This document shows, piece after piece, positions 19,504 to 27,664 of a DNA stretch of 64,000 bases. Position 1 is the stretch's first letter. The number at the start of each line of letters is the position of its first letter. This DNA is from JBEEOW01 sp041191405 (GTDB taxonomy: Bacteria; Bacteroidota; Bacteroidia; Cytophagales; UBA9547): the NCBI GenBank assembly GCA_041191405.1, contig JBEEOW010000005.1:96960-160959 (forward strand). Reading direction: 5' to 3'. The notes below the pieces were generated by a model, which saw only the letters and a list, made by a program, of their open reading frames with translations, was not told the DNA's origin and ran no database searches. The position numbers were made by a program, and so were the translations under genes.

Positions 19504-20760
19504 CTACTGCGCATACAAAAAATCATTATTATTTCCAGTAAGAATATTTTTAGTAGAAAGTGGAATTACCTTTGCTCCAGCTTCTTTTCTACGTTTTAAC
19601 TCAGCTTTAATCATTGAAAGTTCACGAGAAGTTTGACCCGCAATAGCACTATTTTCCTTGGCTCTACGCATTAAATATGGCATTACAGATTCTACTGGAC
19701 CATAAGGTACATACTTGGCAGTGTTATAGCCTAAATTTGATAAATTGAATGAAATATTATCACTCATACCTAGCAATTGTGCAAAATAAACATGAGGGTG
19801 GTTGTTTTTTATTTCAAATTCTTTCATCAATGCTGTAACTAACAATGAACTTTCTTCATTGTGAGTTCCTGCACAAATGGCAATTACATTTATATGTTTC
19901 ATTATAAAATGTAAAGCATCATTGTATGCTTTGTCAGTATCAGCTTTGGTTTTATGAATAGCCTTAGGAATCATATTATCAGCAGCGTAGTCAATTTCCT
20001 TTTCAAGATATGCACCACGAACTAATTTTACCCCTAATTTATAATGATTGTTTTTTGCCTCTTGGTAAGCTTTTTTTAGCTCATCTAACCTATCATGACG
20101 ATACATTTGATATGTGATATAAACTATAGGTTTTTGTTGATTATACAAAGCCATCATTTGGTATGTAAAATCATCAACTACAGTTTGAATCCAACTTTCT
20201 TCGGCATCAACCATTATGCGAACACCAGCCAAATAGGCTTCTCTGCACAATGTTTGAAAACGTGTTTTGAAAAACTCAAAACTTCTCCATTCGTCGTCTG
20301 TTACAGTTTTAGGAAAACGTTGAATTTTTTCGAGCAAATTAACATTTGTTAAAGCCGAAGCTTTAAAAACACAAAAAGGAATTTCAGGTTGATCAGCAGC
20401 TTTTTTAATGGTTGCTAAAATTTCAAGCATGTTATCGTGGTAGGCTTCTTCACTCCCACCCGACTCCACAGAAAAGTCGAGAATAGTTCCAACTTTGTAT
20501 TTATGGAGCAAATTTATGGTCGAATCACACTCTTGCATGGTCTCTCCACCACAAAAATGTGAGAACATAGTATTTTTTATTACTTTTTTAATAGGAAATT
20601 TGAATTCAAACAATAATTTTATAAAAAAAGTCCCTACATTTGTCAAGCCTTGATTATTCATCAGCAAAAACAGTAAATGAGCTTTATTAAGTTCCTTGTC
20701 TGATTTTGAAGAATAAGCAACATCCAAGTTATTGAGATTTACAATTTGATTGTTTTCCAT
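19504..20760 (-). CDS. Proline dehydrogenase (FAD-dependent)
   Basis: Oxidises proline to pyrroline-5-carboxylate, passing electrons through FAD to the quinone pool. The 418-aa single-domain PRODH has a beta/alpha barrel with GVRIMVDAEESWIQ (~172-185), VKLVRGAYLEKE (~243-254) and the substrate-binding end RRAKENSAIAGQTSRE (RRxxEN). No P5C dehydrogenase domain is fused, as usual outside PutA. The 3' end of this gene is duplicated as a broken fragment at 14102-14166. The divergent aromatic synthesis gene starts 80 bp away. Confidence 0.92.
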   Translation of the reverse strand: MENNQIVNLNNLDVAYSSKSDKELNKAHLLFLLMNNQGLTNVGTFFIKLLFEFKFPIKKVIKNTMFSHFCGGETMQECDSTINLLHKYKVGTILDFSVESGGSEEAYHDNMLEILATIKKAADQPEIPFCVFKASALTNVNLLEKIQRFPKTVTDDEWRSFEFFKTRFQTLCREAYLAGVRIMVDAEESWIQTVVDDFTYQMMALYNQQKPIVYITYQMYRHDRLDELKKAYQEAKNNHYKLGVKLVRGAYLEKEIDYAADNMIPKAIHKTKADTDKAYNDALHFIMKHINVIAICAGTHNEESSLLVTALMKEFEIKNNHPHVYFAQLLGMSDNISFNLSNLGYNTAKYVPYGPVESVMPYLMRRAKENSAIAGQTSRELSMIKAELKRRKEAGAKVIPLSTKNILTGNNNDFLYAQ

Positions 20761-20840
20761 AATGGTTGTTGGTTTAGAACAAATTTAGGCATTATACGCT
20801 TAAGAGTGTAAAAGTTGTCAAACCAAAGAAATTTTATATT

Positions 20841-21932
20841 ATGGCTTTAAATGAAGGTGTACTTCCATTAGATAAATGGATACCAAATTCTACTCCTAAA
20901 AAACCTTTCGTAATTGCAGGTCCATGTAGTGCAGAAACTCCTGAACAATTACTTTCTACTGCGTTAGAATTAAAGAAATTAAACGTAGATGTTTTACGTG
21001 CTGGTATATGGAAACCACGTACCCGTCCAAATGGATTTGAAGGTCAAGGAATTGAAGCTTTAAAATGGGTTAAAGATGTAAAAGCAGCTACAGGTTTACC
21101 TTTCGCTACAGAAGTAGGTTCGGCATTACACGTTGAAGTTGCATTAAAATACGGAGTTGATGTACTTTGGATTGGTGCTCGTACTACAGTAAACCCATTC
21201 TCAGTACAAGAAATTGCTGACTCTTTAAAAGGAGTTGATATTCCTGTATTGGTTAAAAACCCAATGAATCCAGACTTGAATTTATGGATTGGTGCTTTAG
21301 AGCGTATCCAAAATGCAGGTATCAACAAAATTGGAGCAATCCACAGAGGATTCTCAAGTTTTGAAAAAACTAAATTCCGTAACATACCAAACTGGCAAAT
21401 TCCTTTCGAGTTACGTCGTCAGTACCCAAATATTCCTCTTTTCTGTGATCCAAGTCATATTGGTGGTTCTCGTGATTTAATTTACGATATTTCACAACGT
21501 GCACTTGACTTAAACTTTGATGGTTTAATTATTGAGTCGCATATTGACCCAGATAACGCTTGGTCTGATGCTTCGCAACAAGTAACTCCTGATAGATTAA
21601 GTGAAATCTTAAAAGAATTAAAATTCAAAAAAGAATCAACTGACAATATCGAATTTGTTACTCAATTAGAGCAATTAAGAAACAAAATCAATAATGTTGA
21701 TAAAGAAATAGTTGAAGCATTAGCACAACGTTTTGCATTATCAGGTAAAATTGGTGAGTACAAAAAATCAAATGCAGTAACTACTTTCCAAACAGATCGT
21801 TGGAACGAAATTTTCACTACTCGTAAAGAGTGGGCTCGTAAATTAGATGTTAACGAGGATTTCGTAGGTGAATTATTCAAATTAGTTCACGAAGAGTCAG
21901 TTAGAAGACAAGAAGAAATCATTAACGGATAA
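20841..21932 (+). CDS. Bifunctional DAHP synthase / chorismate mutase
   Basis: 363-aa fusion for aromatic amino-acid synthesis. Residues ~1-260 are a type I beta/KDPG-like DAHP synthase (VIAGPCSAETPEQL; VLRAGIWKPRTRPNGFEGQG; IHRGFSSFEKTKFRN; LFCDPSHIGGSRDLI), which joins PEP and erythrose-4-phosphate. Residues ~272-363 are an AroQ-type chorismate mutase (LEQLRNKINNVDKEIVEAL; ALSGKIGEYKKSN). This fusion is common in Bacteroidota and lets the mutase domain feed back on the synthase. It is a single-gene unit closed by a strong terminator. Confidence 0.93.
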   Translation: MALNEGVLPLDKWIPNSTPKKPFVIAGPCSAETPEQLLSTALELKKLNVDVLRAGIWKPRTRPNGFEGQGIEALKWVKDVKAATGLPFATEVGSALHVEVALKYGVDVLWIGARTTVNPFSVQEIADSLKGVDIPVLVKNPMNPDLNLWIGALERIQNAGINKIGAIHRGFSSFEKTKFRNIPNWQIPFELRRQYPNIPLFCDPSHIGGSRDLIYDISQRALDLNFDGLIIESHIDPDNAWSDASQQVTPDRLSEILKELKFKKESTDNIEFVTQLEQLRNKINNVDKEIVEALAQRFALSGKIGEYKKSNAVTTFQTDRWNEIFTTRKEWARKLDVNEDFVGELFKLVHEESVRRQEEIING

Positions 21933-21960
21933 TATCCAAGATTGATTTTAAATTATTGAA

Positions 21961-21994
21961 AGAGACCTGATTTGTAAAAATCAGGTCTCTTTTT
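21961..21994 (+). terminator. Strong terminator after DAHP synthase/chorismate mutase
   Basis: AGAGACCTGATTT-GTAA-AAATCAGGTCTCT, a perfect 13-bp stem followed by TTTT. Confidence 0.92.
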
Positions 21995-22059
21995 ATTTAT
22001 ATATTAATTGAGTTATTCATTTATTAAATAACAAAACTTGAAAAAATCTTATTAAAATA

Positions 22060-22089
22060 TTGAGTTTTCGAAAAGTATACATAATTTAG
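22060..22089 (+). promoter_or_regulatory. Bacteroidota-type promoter of the T9SS cargo gene
   Basis: TTG at 22060-22062, a 19-bp spacer, then TAATTTAG at 22082-22089 (7 of 8 to TAnnTTTG), 27 bp before the ATG at 22117. Confidence 0.5.
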
Positions 22090-22116
22090 TAATATAATTA
22101 ATCAAGATTATACAAA

Positions 22117-22953
22117 ATGAAAACACAATTACCAAAATCAAAAATCTATGTTGCATTAATCTCATTATTTGTTGCATTTTTCAGCACAAATTCAAATGCA
22201 CAATTCAATTTAGGAAATTTTGATCCTAATTCTCTTAATAATCTATTAACCCAAATAGAACAATTTAATTCACAACAAGATTCTATTCTCAATGAAGTAC
22301 AATCAGTTTTAAATGATTCAACTATCATTGACCAAGATTCATTAGCTAATTTACAAAACCAACTTGTGTTATTATCTTCACAACAAGATTCACTTCAAAA
22401 AGTATTAGCTGATTCAGTTGGATTAACTCAAGACTCAATTAATACTTTGTTAAGTCAATTTAATGATTTATCGAATCAACAAGATTCTTTACAAAAACTG
22501 ATTACAGATGCTAATATTGTAAATATTGATTCTCTAACTCAAATTCAAAATGAAATTTTAGGTTTCCAGTCGCAGTTTGATTCATTATCAACTATTGCTA
22601 ATAAGCAATTAAATAATCTAAATACTTTAAATCAAGATACTATTGATAAATACAGTTCTTCGTTCACAGAATTACAAAAGCAATTTGAGCAATTAATTAA
22701 CAATCAAGTACAAGGAGTAGAAGTAAATAATGAAATTATAATAGGTTTATTTCCAAACCCAAGTAATAATTTTATAAGAATATTAAGTGATGAAATAATT
22801 GAAAAAGTTAGTATAAATTCATTAAATGGTACTGAATTACTTTCATTTTCAAATCAAGAAAACTACAATATTAGTTCATTACAAACAGGCTTGTATATAG
22901 TTTTAGTCAAGACTAGTAAAGGGTTTGCTTCAATCAAATTAATTAAAGAGTAA
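22117..22953 (+). CDS. Secreted coiled-coil protein with type A T9SS sorting domain
   Basis: 278-aa exported protein. The signal peptide (1-29, ending NSNAQ) leads to a low-complexity helical region (~30-200) rich in Gln, Ser, Asn and Leu, in which QQDSLQK-like units recur about every 35-40 residues (DSQ/QDSL phased heptads). This is probably a long coiled coil. The final ~75 residues (IIGLFPNPSNNFIRI ... LNGTELLSF ... LQTGLYIVLVKTSKG) form a Por-secretion (type A) C-terminal domain. Secretion through the type IX pore and surface attachment follow from family knowledge; the function of the helical part is unknown. Confidence 0.85.
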   Translation: MKTQLPKSKIYVALISLFVAFFSTNSNAQFNLGNFDPNSLNNLLTQIEQFNSQQDSILNEVQSVLNDSTIIDQDSLANLQNQLVLLSSQQDSLQKVLADSVGLTQDSINTLLSQFNDLSNQQDSLQKLITDANIVNIDSLTQIQNEILGFQSQFDSLSTIANKQLNNLNTLNQDTIDKYSSSFTELQKQFEQLINNQVQGVEVNNEIIIGLFPNPSNNFIRILSDEIIEKVSINSLNGTELLSFSNQENYNISSLQTGLYIVLVKTSKGFASIKLIKE

Positions 22954-22981
22954 AACTCTTTTTATATTAAATAAAACAAAA

Positions 22982-23019
22982 AAGGTCGCTAAAATTTCAA
23001 ATTTAGCGACCTTTTTTTT
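22982..23019. terminator. Bidirectional terminator
   Basis: GGTCGCTAAA...TTTAGCGACC hairpin flanked by A-run and T-run, between the convergent genes ending at 22953 and 23022. Confidence 0.88.
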
Positions 23020-23021
23020 AT

Positions 23022-24161
23022 TTACTTCAACAAATGCCTAGCAATCACAAGTTTTTGAATTTCAGATGTCCCCTCACCAATGGTACATAATTTGGCATCA
23101 CGGTAAAATTTTTCTGCAGGGAAATCTTTGGTATAACCATAGCCCCCAAATATTTGTAAGGCATCGTTAGCTGTTTTTACAGCAACTTCCGAAGCATAAT
23201 ATTTTGCCATTGCCGCCTCTTTAGTCATTGGCAACTTATGGTTTTTCATATATGCAGCCTGCGATGTCAATAAATATGCTGCTTCAATTTCGGTAGCCAT
23301 TTCAGCAAGCTTAAATGATATACCTTGAAAAGTACTAATTGCAGCACCGAATTGATGTCTTTCTTTTGAGTATTTCAAGGCAGCTTCATAAGCCCCCATA
23401 GCAATACCAATACTTAAAGATGCAATTGAAATTCTACCACCATCTAAAATTTTCAATGATTGTACAAAACCATCTCCAACACTTCCTAATACATTTTCTT
23501 CAGGAACTTCTACATTGTCGAAAATTAATTCCGCAGTTTCAGAAGCTCTCATACCCAATTTATTTTCTTTTCTTCCAGCTGAAAAACCTGGAGTACCTCT
23601 TTCAATAACAAAAGCTGTCATAGCATGGTTATCTCCCACATTACCAGTACGAGCAATAACAACAGCTACATTACCTGATTTACCATGCGTTATAAAGTTT
23701 TTAGAACCATTAATAATCCACTTATCGCCTTGTTTTACAGCCGTAGTTTTCATATTTCCAGCATCAGAACCAGTGTTGGGTTCTGTAAGTCCCCACGCTC
23801 CTATCCATTCACCTGAGGCTAATTTGGGCAACCATTTTTGCTTTTGTGCTTCGTTACCAAATTGTAAAATATGATTAGTACACAATGAATTATGTGCAGC
23901 TACCGACAAACCAATTGAACCATCAACTTTAGAGATTTCTATTAATGCAGTTACATATTCTTCGTAACCTAAACCTGCCCCTCCGTATTGTTCGGGAACT
24001 AAAATACCCATTAAGCCAAGTTCGCCTAATTCCTTAAAAAGTTCAACGGGAAAGTGTTGCACCTCGTCCCATTCCATAATATGCGGACGGATTTTTTTCT
24101 CAGCAAAATCTTGAACACTTTTAGCAATTAATTGCTGATTTTCAGAAATATGAAAGTCCAT
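23022..24161 (-). CDS. Acyl-CoA dehydrogenase
   Basis: 379-aa FAD enzyme that introduces a trans-2 double bond into acyl-CoA and hands electrons to ETF (genes at 11632-13437). Helical N-terminal domain, central beta domain (WGLTEPNTGSDAGNMKTTAV, ~132-151; WIINGSKNFITHG) and C-terminal helical domain. The C-terminus has GGYGYTKDFPAEKFYRDAK and TIGEGTSEIQKLVIARHLL, where Glu of GEGTSE is the catalytic base position of short/medium-chain members. Chain length cannot be fixed; a butyryl- or isovaleryl-type substrate is plausible. It stands alone with its own terminator. Confidence 0.92.
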   Translation of the reverse strand: MDFHISENQQLIAKSVQDFAEKKIRPHIMEWDEVQHFPVELFKELGELGLMGILVPEQYGGAGLGYEEYVTALIEISKVDGSIGLSVAAHNSLCTNHILQFGNEAQKQKWLPKLASGEWIGAWGLTEPNTGSDAGNMKTTAVKQGDKWIINGSKNFITHGKSGNVAVVIARTGNVGDNHAMTAFVIERGTPGFSAGRKENKLGMRASETAELIFDNVEVPEENVLGSVGDGFVQSLKILDGGRISIASLSIGIAMGAYEAALKYSKERHQFGAAISTFQGISFKLAEMATEIEAAYLLTSQAAYMKNHKLPMTKEAAMAKYYASEVAVKTANDALQIFGGYGYTKDFPAEKFYRDAKLCTIGEGTSEIQKLVIARHLLK

Positions 24162-24228
24162 AACCGTACAATTTTAATTATGGCTTTGTTACGCTTAAAA
24201 AATATTTATGTTTAAAATTTCAATAAAA

Positions 24229-24261
24229 AGACCTTCAAGGTTTTGAAAACCTTGAAGGTCT
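24229..24261 (-). terminator. Perfect palindrome, terminator of the reductase gene
   Basis: AGACCTTCAAGGTTTT and its exact complement separated by one base (16-bp arms), with an A-run on one side and a T-run on the other. It follows the gene ending at 24269 on the minus strand. I recall the same GACCTTCAAGG palindrome from intergenic regions of other Bacteroidota, so it may be a dispersed element serving as terminator. Confidence 0.8.
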
Positions 24262-24268
24262 AAAAAAA

Positions 24269-25315
24269 CTACATCGTATCTAAACTAACTGTTGCACTAC
24301 GAGCATAGCCACAACACGTTAGCACATAGCCTTTTGCTTTTTCGTTTGTTGTTAATGTATCATTATCTTCCATATCAACATCACCATCAGTACAAGTTAC
24401 CATACAAGCTGTACAAACTCCATTTTCGCATGAATATGGTAATTTAATTCCTGCCTTTTGGGCTGCAGCAAGAATAGTTTCGTTGGCTTTAACTTCGAAA
24501 GTTTGTACTACATTTCTAATTTTTGCTGAAACTACAGAAACGCCATTAAATGAAGATGCTGGAGCAGTTCCTGTTGTAGCTGTGGCTGTGAATTTTTCTT
24601 TTTTGATATTAAGCATTGGTACACCTAATTCAACCAAACCTGAGGTAACTGCATCCATTAACTGGTTAGGACCACATAAAAAATATTCACTTTCTTTAGG
24701 ATAAATTACAGGAAACTGTTCTAAATAAGTATGTAAATTATCTTTGTTTATTCTTCCAGTTAAACCATACCATGCTGATGATGGTTTAGTTAAAGTATGA
24801 ATACAGGTAAACCTACCATTGGCAGATTTACTTAATTGTTCAATGTCATTTTTTAAAATTATTGAGTTTTCATTGCTATTGGTGTATAATAAATACACTT
24901 TACTTTCAGCTTCTTGTGCAATAATTGTTTTAGCCATTGAAAAAAGTGGAGTAATTCCACTACCTCCGCCAATTAAAACTACAGTTCGTTTTTTACCACT
25001 CAAGTTTGTTGGAACAAAAGTTCCTGCAGGAGCCAAGGTTTTCAACTCTAATCCAACATAAGCTTGTGTATATAAATAATTGGAAACCAAACCACCACTT
25101 ATTTTTTTAATAGTAATTGCAGGTTTTTCGTCAGTTATCGGACTTGAAGAAAATGAATATAACCTTCTAACTTCTTGACCATTAATAGTTAAAACCAAAG
25201 TAATAAACTGACCTGCTTGATAAGAATAGTTGTAAGGTTTTTCAAACACAATTGTTATACTATCTGAAGTTTCTAACTTCACATCTGCAATTTTTAAATA
25301 TATAAATTCGCTCAT
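24269..25315 (-). CDS. Flavin / 2Fe-2S ferredoxin reductase (PaaE-like)
   Basis: 348-aa electron-transfer protein: FAD-binding FNR domain (RRLYSFSSSP, ~50-59), NAD(P)-binding domain (VVLIGGGSGITPLFSMAKTI, ~112-131; YFLCGPNQLMD) and a C-terminal plant-type 2Fe-2S ferredoxin with CENGVCTACMVTC and a last Cys in TCCGYA. The order FNR-NAD-Fd matches reductases of multicomponent oxygenases such as PaaE. No oxygenase is adjacent, and in Bacteroidota such genes often stand alone. The electron acceptor is therefore unknown; a lipid desaturase or hydroxylase is possible. Confidence 0.88.
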   Translation of the reverse strand: MSEFIYLKIADVKLETSDSITIVFEKPYNYSYQAGQFITLVLTINGQEVRRLYSFSSSPITDEKPAITIKKISGGLVSNYLYTQAYVGLELKTLAPAGTFVPTNLSGKKRTVVLIGGGSGITPLFSMAKTIIAQEAESKVYLLYTNSNENSIILKNDIEQLSKSANGRFTCIHTLTKPSSAWYGLTGRINKDNLHTYLEQFPVIYPKESEYFLCGPNQLMDAVTSGLVELGVPMLNIKKEKFTATATTGTAPASSFNGVSVVSAKIRNVVQTFEVKANETILAAAQKAGIKLPYSCENGVCTACMVTCTDGDVDMEDNDTLTTNEKAKGYVLTCCGYARSATVSLDTM

Positions 25316-25446
25316 TTAAATAAATATTTTAGAATAAACACTTTTATGGAATGTTTGTTTAAATGAGGAAAAATCCTCAAATATTTGCACAATTTAGCCA
25401 TAACTAAAGTAATTTTACTAAATTAAGGTTTTAAAAATATAAAACA

Positions 25447-25875
25447 ATGAAAATTCGTCCTTCTGTAGCAATAATTGAGAATGGTAATGTACTTTTAATG
25501 CGTTACGAATATGGTGGTCAAACAGTTTATAACTTACCAGGAGGTAATGCGGAACATCTTGAAACTTTAAAAGAAGGTGTTGAACGTGAATTAGTTGAAG
25601 AATTAAATTTAGTTATTTCAACAGGGATGCTATTACATGTTGGTGAAACGCACAAAGTAGATAAAGGTATAACAATTTTACATTTAATCTTTGAAGGTAA
25701 AATTTTATCAGGAACTCCAAAATTAAATCCAGAACATACAAGTGCATTGGCTGTTGAATGGGTTCCTTTAACAAAATTGAGTGAATTAAACCTTTACCCA
25801 AATGTAGGTAGTGAATTACTAAATCCATATAAAAACGATATTTATGGAGGTGTAATTAAACAGAATTGGTTTTAA
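25447..25875 (+). CDS. NUDIX hydrolase
   Basis: 142-aa hydrolase of a nucleoside diphosphate linked to another moiety. The Nudix box is at ~36-58 (GGNAEHLETLKEGVERELVE, then ELNL). It fits GX5EX7REUXEEXGU except that the final Gly is Asn; the metal-binding glutamates REUXEE are intact. Strands flank it on both sides (YEYGGQTVYNLPGG; ILHLIFEGKI). The substrate is not deducible. The lysozyme gene follows 20 bp downstream, so they may be cotranscribed. Confidence 0.88.
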   Translation: MKIRPSVAIIENGNVLLMRYEYGGQTVYNLPGGNAEHLETLKEGVERELVEELNLVISTGMLLHVGETHKVDKGITILHLIFEGKILSGTPKLNPEHTSALAVEWVPLTKLSELNLYPNVGSELLNPYKNDIYGGVIKQNWF

Positions 25876-25895
25876 TTATTTTATAGATTTCAATT

Positions 25896-26711
25896 TTGAA
25901 AAAGAAAAAAAACAATAACGATTTAATAGGAAAAGGTATAAACTGGCTTGTAATAGCATTAGCTATTGTGCTTGTTTCAACACTAACTTTTTATTACCTC
26001 GACAAAAAATTTAATCATAATCGTGACAACTTAAAATATGGTAAACAAGCTTATAGCTATCTAGAAAACTATGAAGTACATGGTATCGACATTTCAAAAC
26101 ACAACGGAGAATTAGATTGGAAATATATTACTAAACATGAAATAAATGGATGGCCTTTAAGTTTTGTGTTTATTCGAGCAAGTGTAGCCATGGCTGATGG
26201 AAATCTTGAAGAGGATAGACTTTTTAGGGATAATTGGCGTAAATCTAGAGAAAATGCAATAACTAGAGGTGCTTATCATTTTTATAGCCCAAAAGTGGAT
26301 ATCAATGAACAGATTCGAATATTTAAAAGAATTGTAAAGTTACGTTCAGGTGATTTACCTCCTGTATTAGATGTAGAGAATTACGATAGAGGCAATATTT
26401 ACATTACTAAAAAGAATTTACCTGACATTTTGAAATGGCTAAAAACAGTTCATAATCATTTTGGAGTAGCTCCAATTATTTATACCTCTAAAAAACTTTA
26501 TCAAGATTATTTTAAGAATAATGCTAAGTTTGCTAAATATCATTTTTGGTTGGCCAATTATGAAACTGAAAAAATGAATGGTATTGAGTCAAGTGAATTT
26601 TTATTTTGGCAACATAACGAAGAAGGTAAAATTGATGGACATATTTGCGACTTTGATTTGAACGTTTTTAATGGCTCAGAAAAAGATTTAGAAAAAATGT
26701 GTCTAAAGTAG
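25896..26711 (+). CDS. Membrane-anchored GH25 lysozyme-like protein
   Basis: 271-aa protein with a basic N-terminus (KKKKNNN), one membrane anchor (~15-33; LVIALAIVLVSTLTFYYL) and a GH25 muramidase domain (~61-270). Key elements are VHGIDISKHNGELDW (catalytic Asp region), AYHFYSP, PPVLDVEN (acidic catalytic centre), IIYTSKKLYQDYF and FWQHNEEGKIDG. It would cleave peptidoglycan glycan strands in the periplasm. The start is TTG at 25896; no in-frame ATG could supply the anchor. A Bacteroidota promoter for tRNA-Pro begins right at the end of this gene. Confidence 0.85.
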   Translation: MKKKKNNNDLIGKGINWLVIALAIVLVSTLTFYYLDKKFNHNRDNLKYGKQAYSYLENYEVHGIDISKHNGELDWKYITKHEINGWPLSFVFIRASVAMADGNLEEDRLFRDNWRKSRENAITRGAYHFYSPKVDINEQIRIFKRIVKLRSGDLPPVLDVENYDRGNIYITKKNLPDILKWLKTVHNHFGVAPIIYTSKKLYQDYFKNNAKFAKYHFWLANYETEKMNGIESSEFLFWQHNEEGKIDGHICDFDLNVFNGSEKDLEKMCLK

Positions 26712-26741
26712 TTGCATACCAAAAACATTTCCTTACCTTTG
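26712..26741 (+). promoter_or_regulatory. Promoter of tRNA-Pro
   Basis: TTG at 26712-26714, a 19-bp spacer and TACCTTTG at 26734-26741, a perfect match to the Bacteroidota -33/-7 pattern, 33 bp before the mature tRNA 5' end. The -33 box starts at the stop of the lysozyme gene. Confidence 0.85.
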
Positions 26742-26774
26742 TACTCCCAATCAAAATAAGATACCAAATCATTT

Positions 26775-26848
26775 CGGGGTATAGCGTAGCCCGGTATCGC
26801 GCCTGCTTTGGGAGCAGGAGGTCGTAGGTTCGAATCCTGCTACCCCGA
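26775..26848 (+). tRNA. tRNA-Pro (UGG)
   Basis: Complete cloverleaf: acceptor CGGGGTA (26775-26781) pairs with TACCCCG (26841-26847), discriminator A at 26848. The anticodon stem is CCTGC/GCAGG around loop TTTGGGA, anticodon TGG at 26809-26811. The T-arm is CGTAGGTTCGAATCCTG, with the expected TTCGAAT loop. No CCA is encoded. Its own promoter and a terminator flank it; degenerate copies of its 3' half lie downstream. Confidence 0.96.
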
Positions 26849-26857
26849 CTCAACGAA

Positions 26858-26890
26858 GACTTATCATGATAAATGGTAAGTCTTTTTTTT
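26858..26890 (+). terminator. Terminator of tRNA-Pro
   Basis: GACTTATCAT...ATGGTAAGTC hairpin (one G-T pair) followed by eight T, 9 bp after the tRNA. Confidence 0.88.
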
Positions 26891-26892
26891 AT

Positions 26893-27199
26893 GGTATCTC
26901 GTCCCGAATTGAACGGGAAGGTTGAAGTTTAAATCCTGCTACCCCGATTCAACGAATACTTATCATGATAAATGGTAAGTCTTTTTTTATGGTTTCTTGT
27001 CCCGTATTGAACGGTTAGGTAGTAGGTTTAATCATGCTACCCCGACTCAATGAAAAGTTCTTTAAGTTTAATGATTTAAAGGACTATTTTTGTTTTATGA
27101 TATCTCGTCTTGTATTGAACGGGTAGGTCGTAGGCTTAATCATGCTACCCCAACTCAACGAAAAGTCCTTTAAGTCTAACGATTTAAAGGACTTTTTTG
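26893..27199 (+). repeat. Tandem array of decayed tRNA-Pro 3' halves with terminators
   Basis: Three degenerate units follow the tRNA (tRNA-like parts about 26893-26947, 26991-27045 and 27099-27153). Each ends in a near-copy of the tRNA T-arm and acceptor (..TGCTACCCCGA or TGCTACCCCAA), then an ACTCAACGA-like spacer and a hairpin plus T-run. The TACCCCG ends fall at 26841, 26940, 27038 and 27146, a period of about 100 bp. None has the 5' acceptor strand, and the proline anticodon arm is replaced by a CCCG-AATTGAA-CGGG type stem-loop. The last two hairpins use a different AAGTCCTTTAA stem. They cannot be functional tRNAs. This fills the 428-bp gene-free gap. Confidence 0.85.
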
Positions 27200-27276
27200 T
27201 TTATAAATTATTGATGATAAGTTTGAAACATATCAAAATAACAAATATTAATTAAATTTTCAATCAATTTAAATAT

Positions 27277-27570
27277 CTATTTCTTTTCTAATTTACTAAA
27301 AATTAATTTTTCAGCTATGAAAGTTCCAAAGGGAGGAATTGATGCAATTAATGAAAAAAATACTTGTTTTAAACTTAATTTATATGATTGGTAAACGAAA
27401 TACAATAAAAGTAAGTATCCAATAAATAATACACCATGAATTTGACCTGTGTAAGAAACAATTGGTTTATAGCCAGTAAAATGTCTGTAAGGCATTGCAA
27501 CGCAAAATAAAAATATAGTAGATAGTCCTTCAATGAAAGCTACAATACGGAAGAGTTTCAGGATATTCAT
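27277..27570 (-). CDS. DUF3817 small membrane protein
   Basis: 97-aa integral membrane protein with three hydrophobic segments (about 8-27, 43-65, 70-88). The family-type segments are FRIVAFIEGLSTIFLFCVAMP and QIHGVLFIGYLLLLYFV, with a conserved His in GQIHG. Function is unknown in the family. It is transcribed alone, convergent with the tRNA-Pro repeat array. Confidence 0.75.
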   Translation of the reverse strand: MNILKLFRIVAFIEGLSTIFLFCVAMPYRHFTGYKPIVSYTGQIHGVLFIGYLLLLYFVYQSYKLSLKQVFFSLIASIPPFGTFIAEKLIFSKLEKK

Positions 27571-27664
27571 AGATTTTTAAGATTAATAGAAAGATTTTTT
27601 ACAATATTAAGCTCTTTATTCAATTGATTGAATAATTTTGGTAAAATTTAACTTACAAATACAA

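Noticed and set aside
23515..23874. 119-aa frame opposite the acyl-CoA dehydrogenase
   Set aside because: Antisense shadow; the dehydrogenase frame is complete with all motifs.
26893..27153. Three additional tRNA genes downstream of tRNA-Pro
   Set aside because: They lack the 5' acceptor strand and D-arm, and the anticodon loop has A in place of U33 in the first unit; only 3' halves remain.
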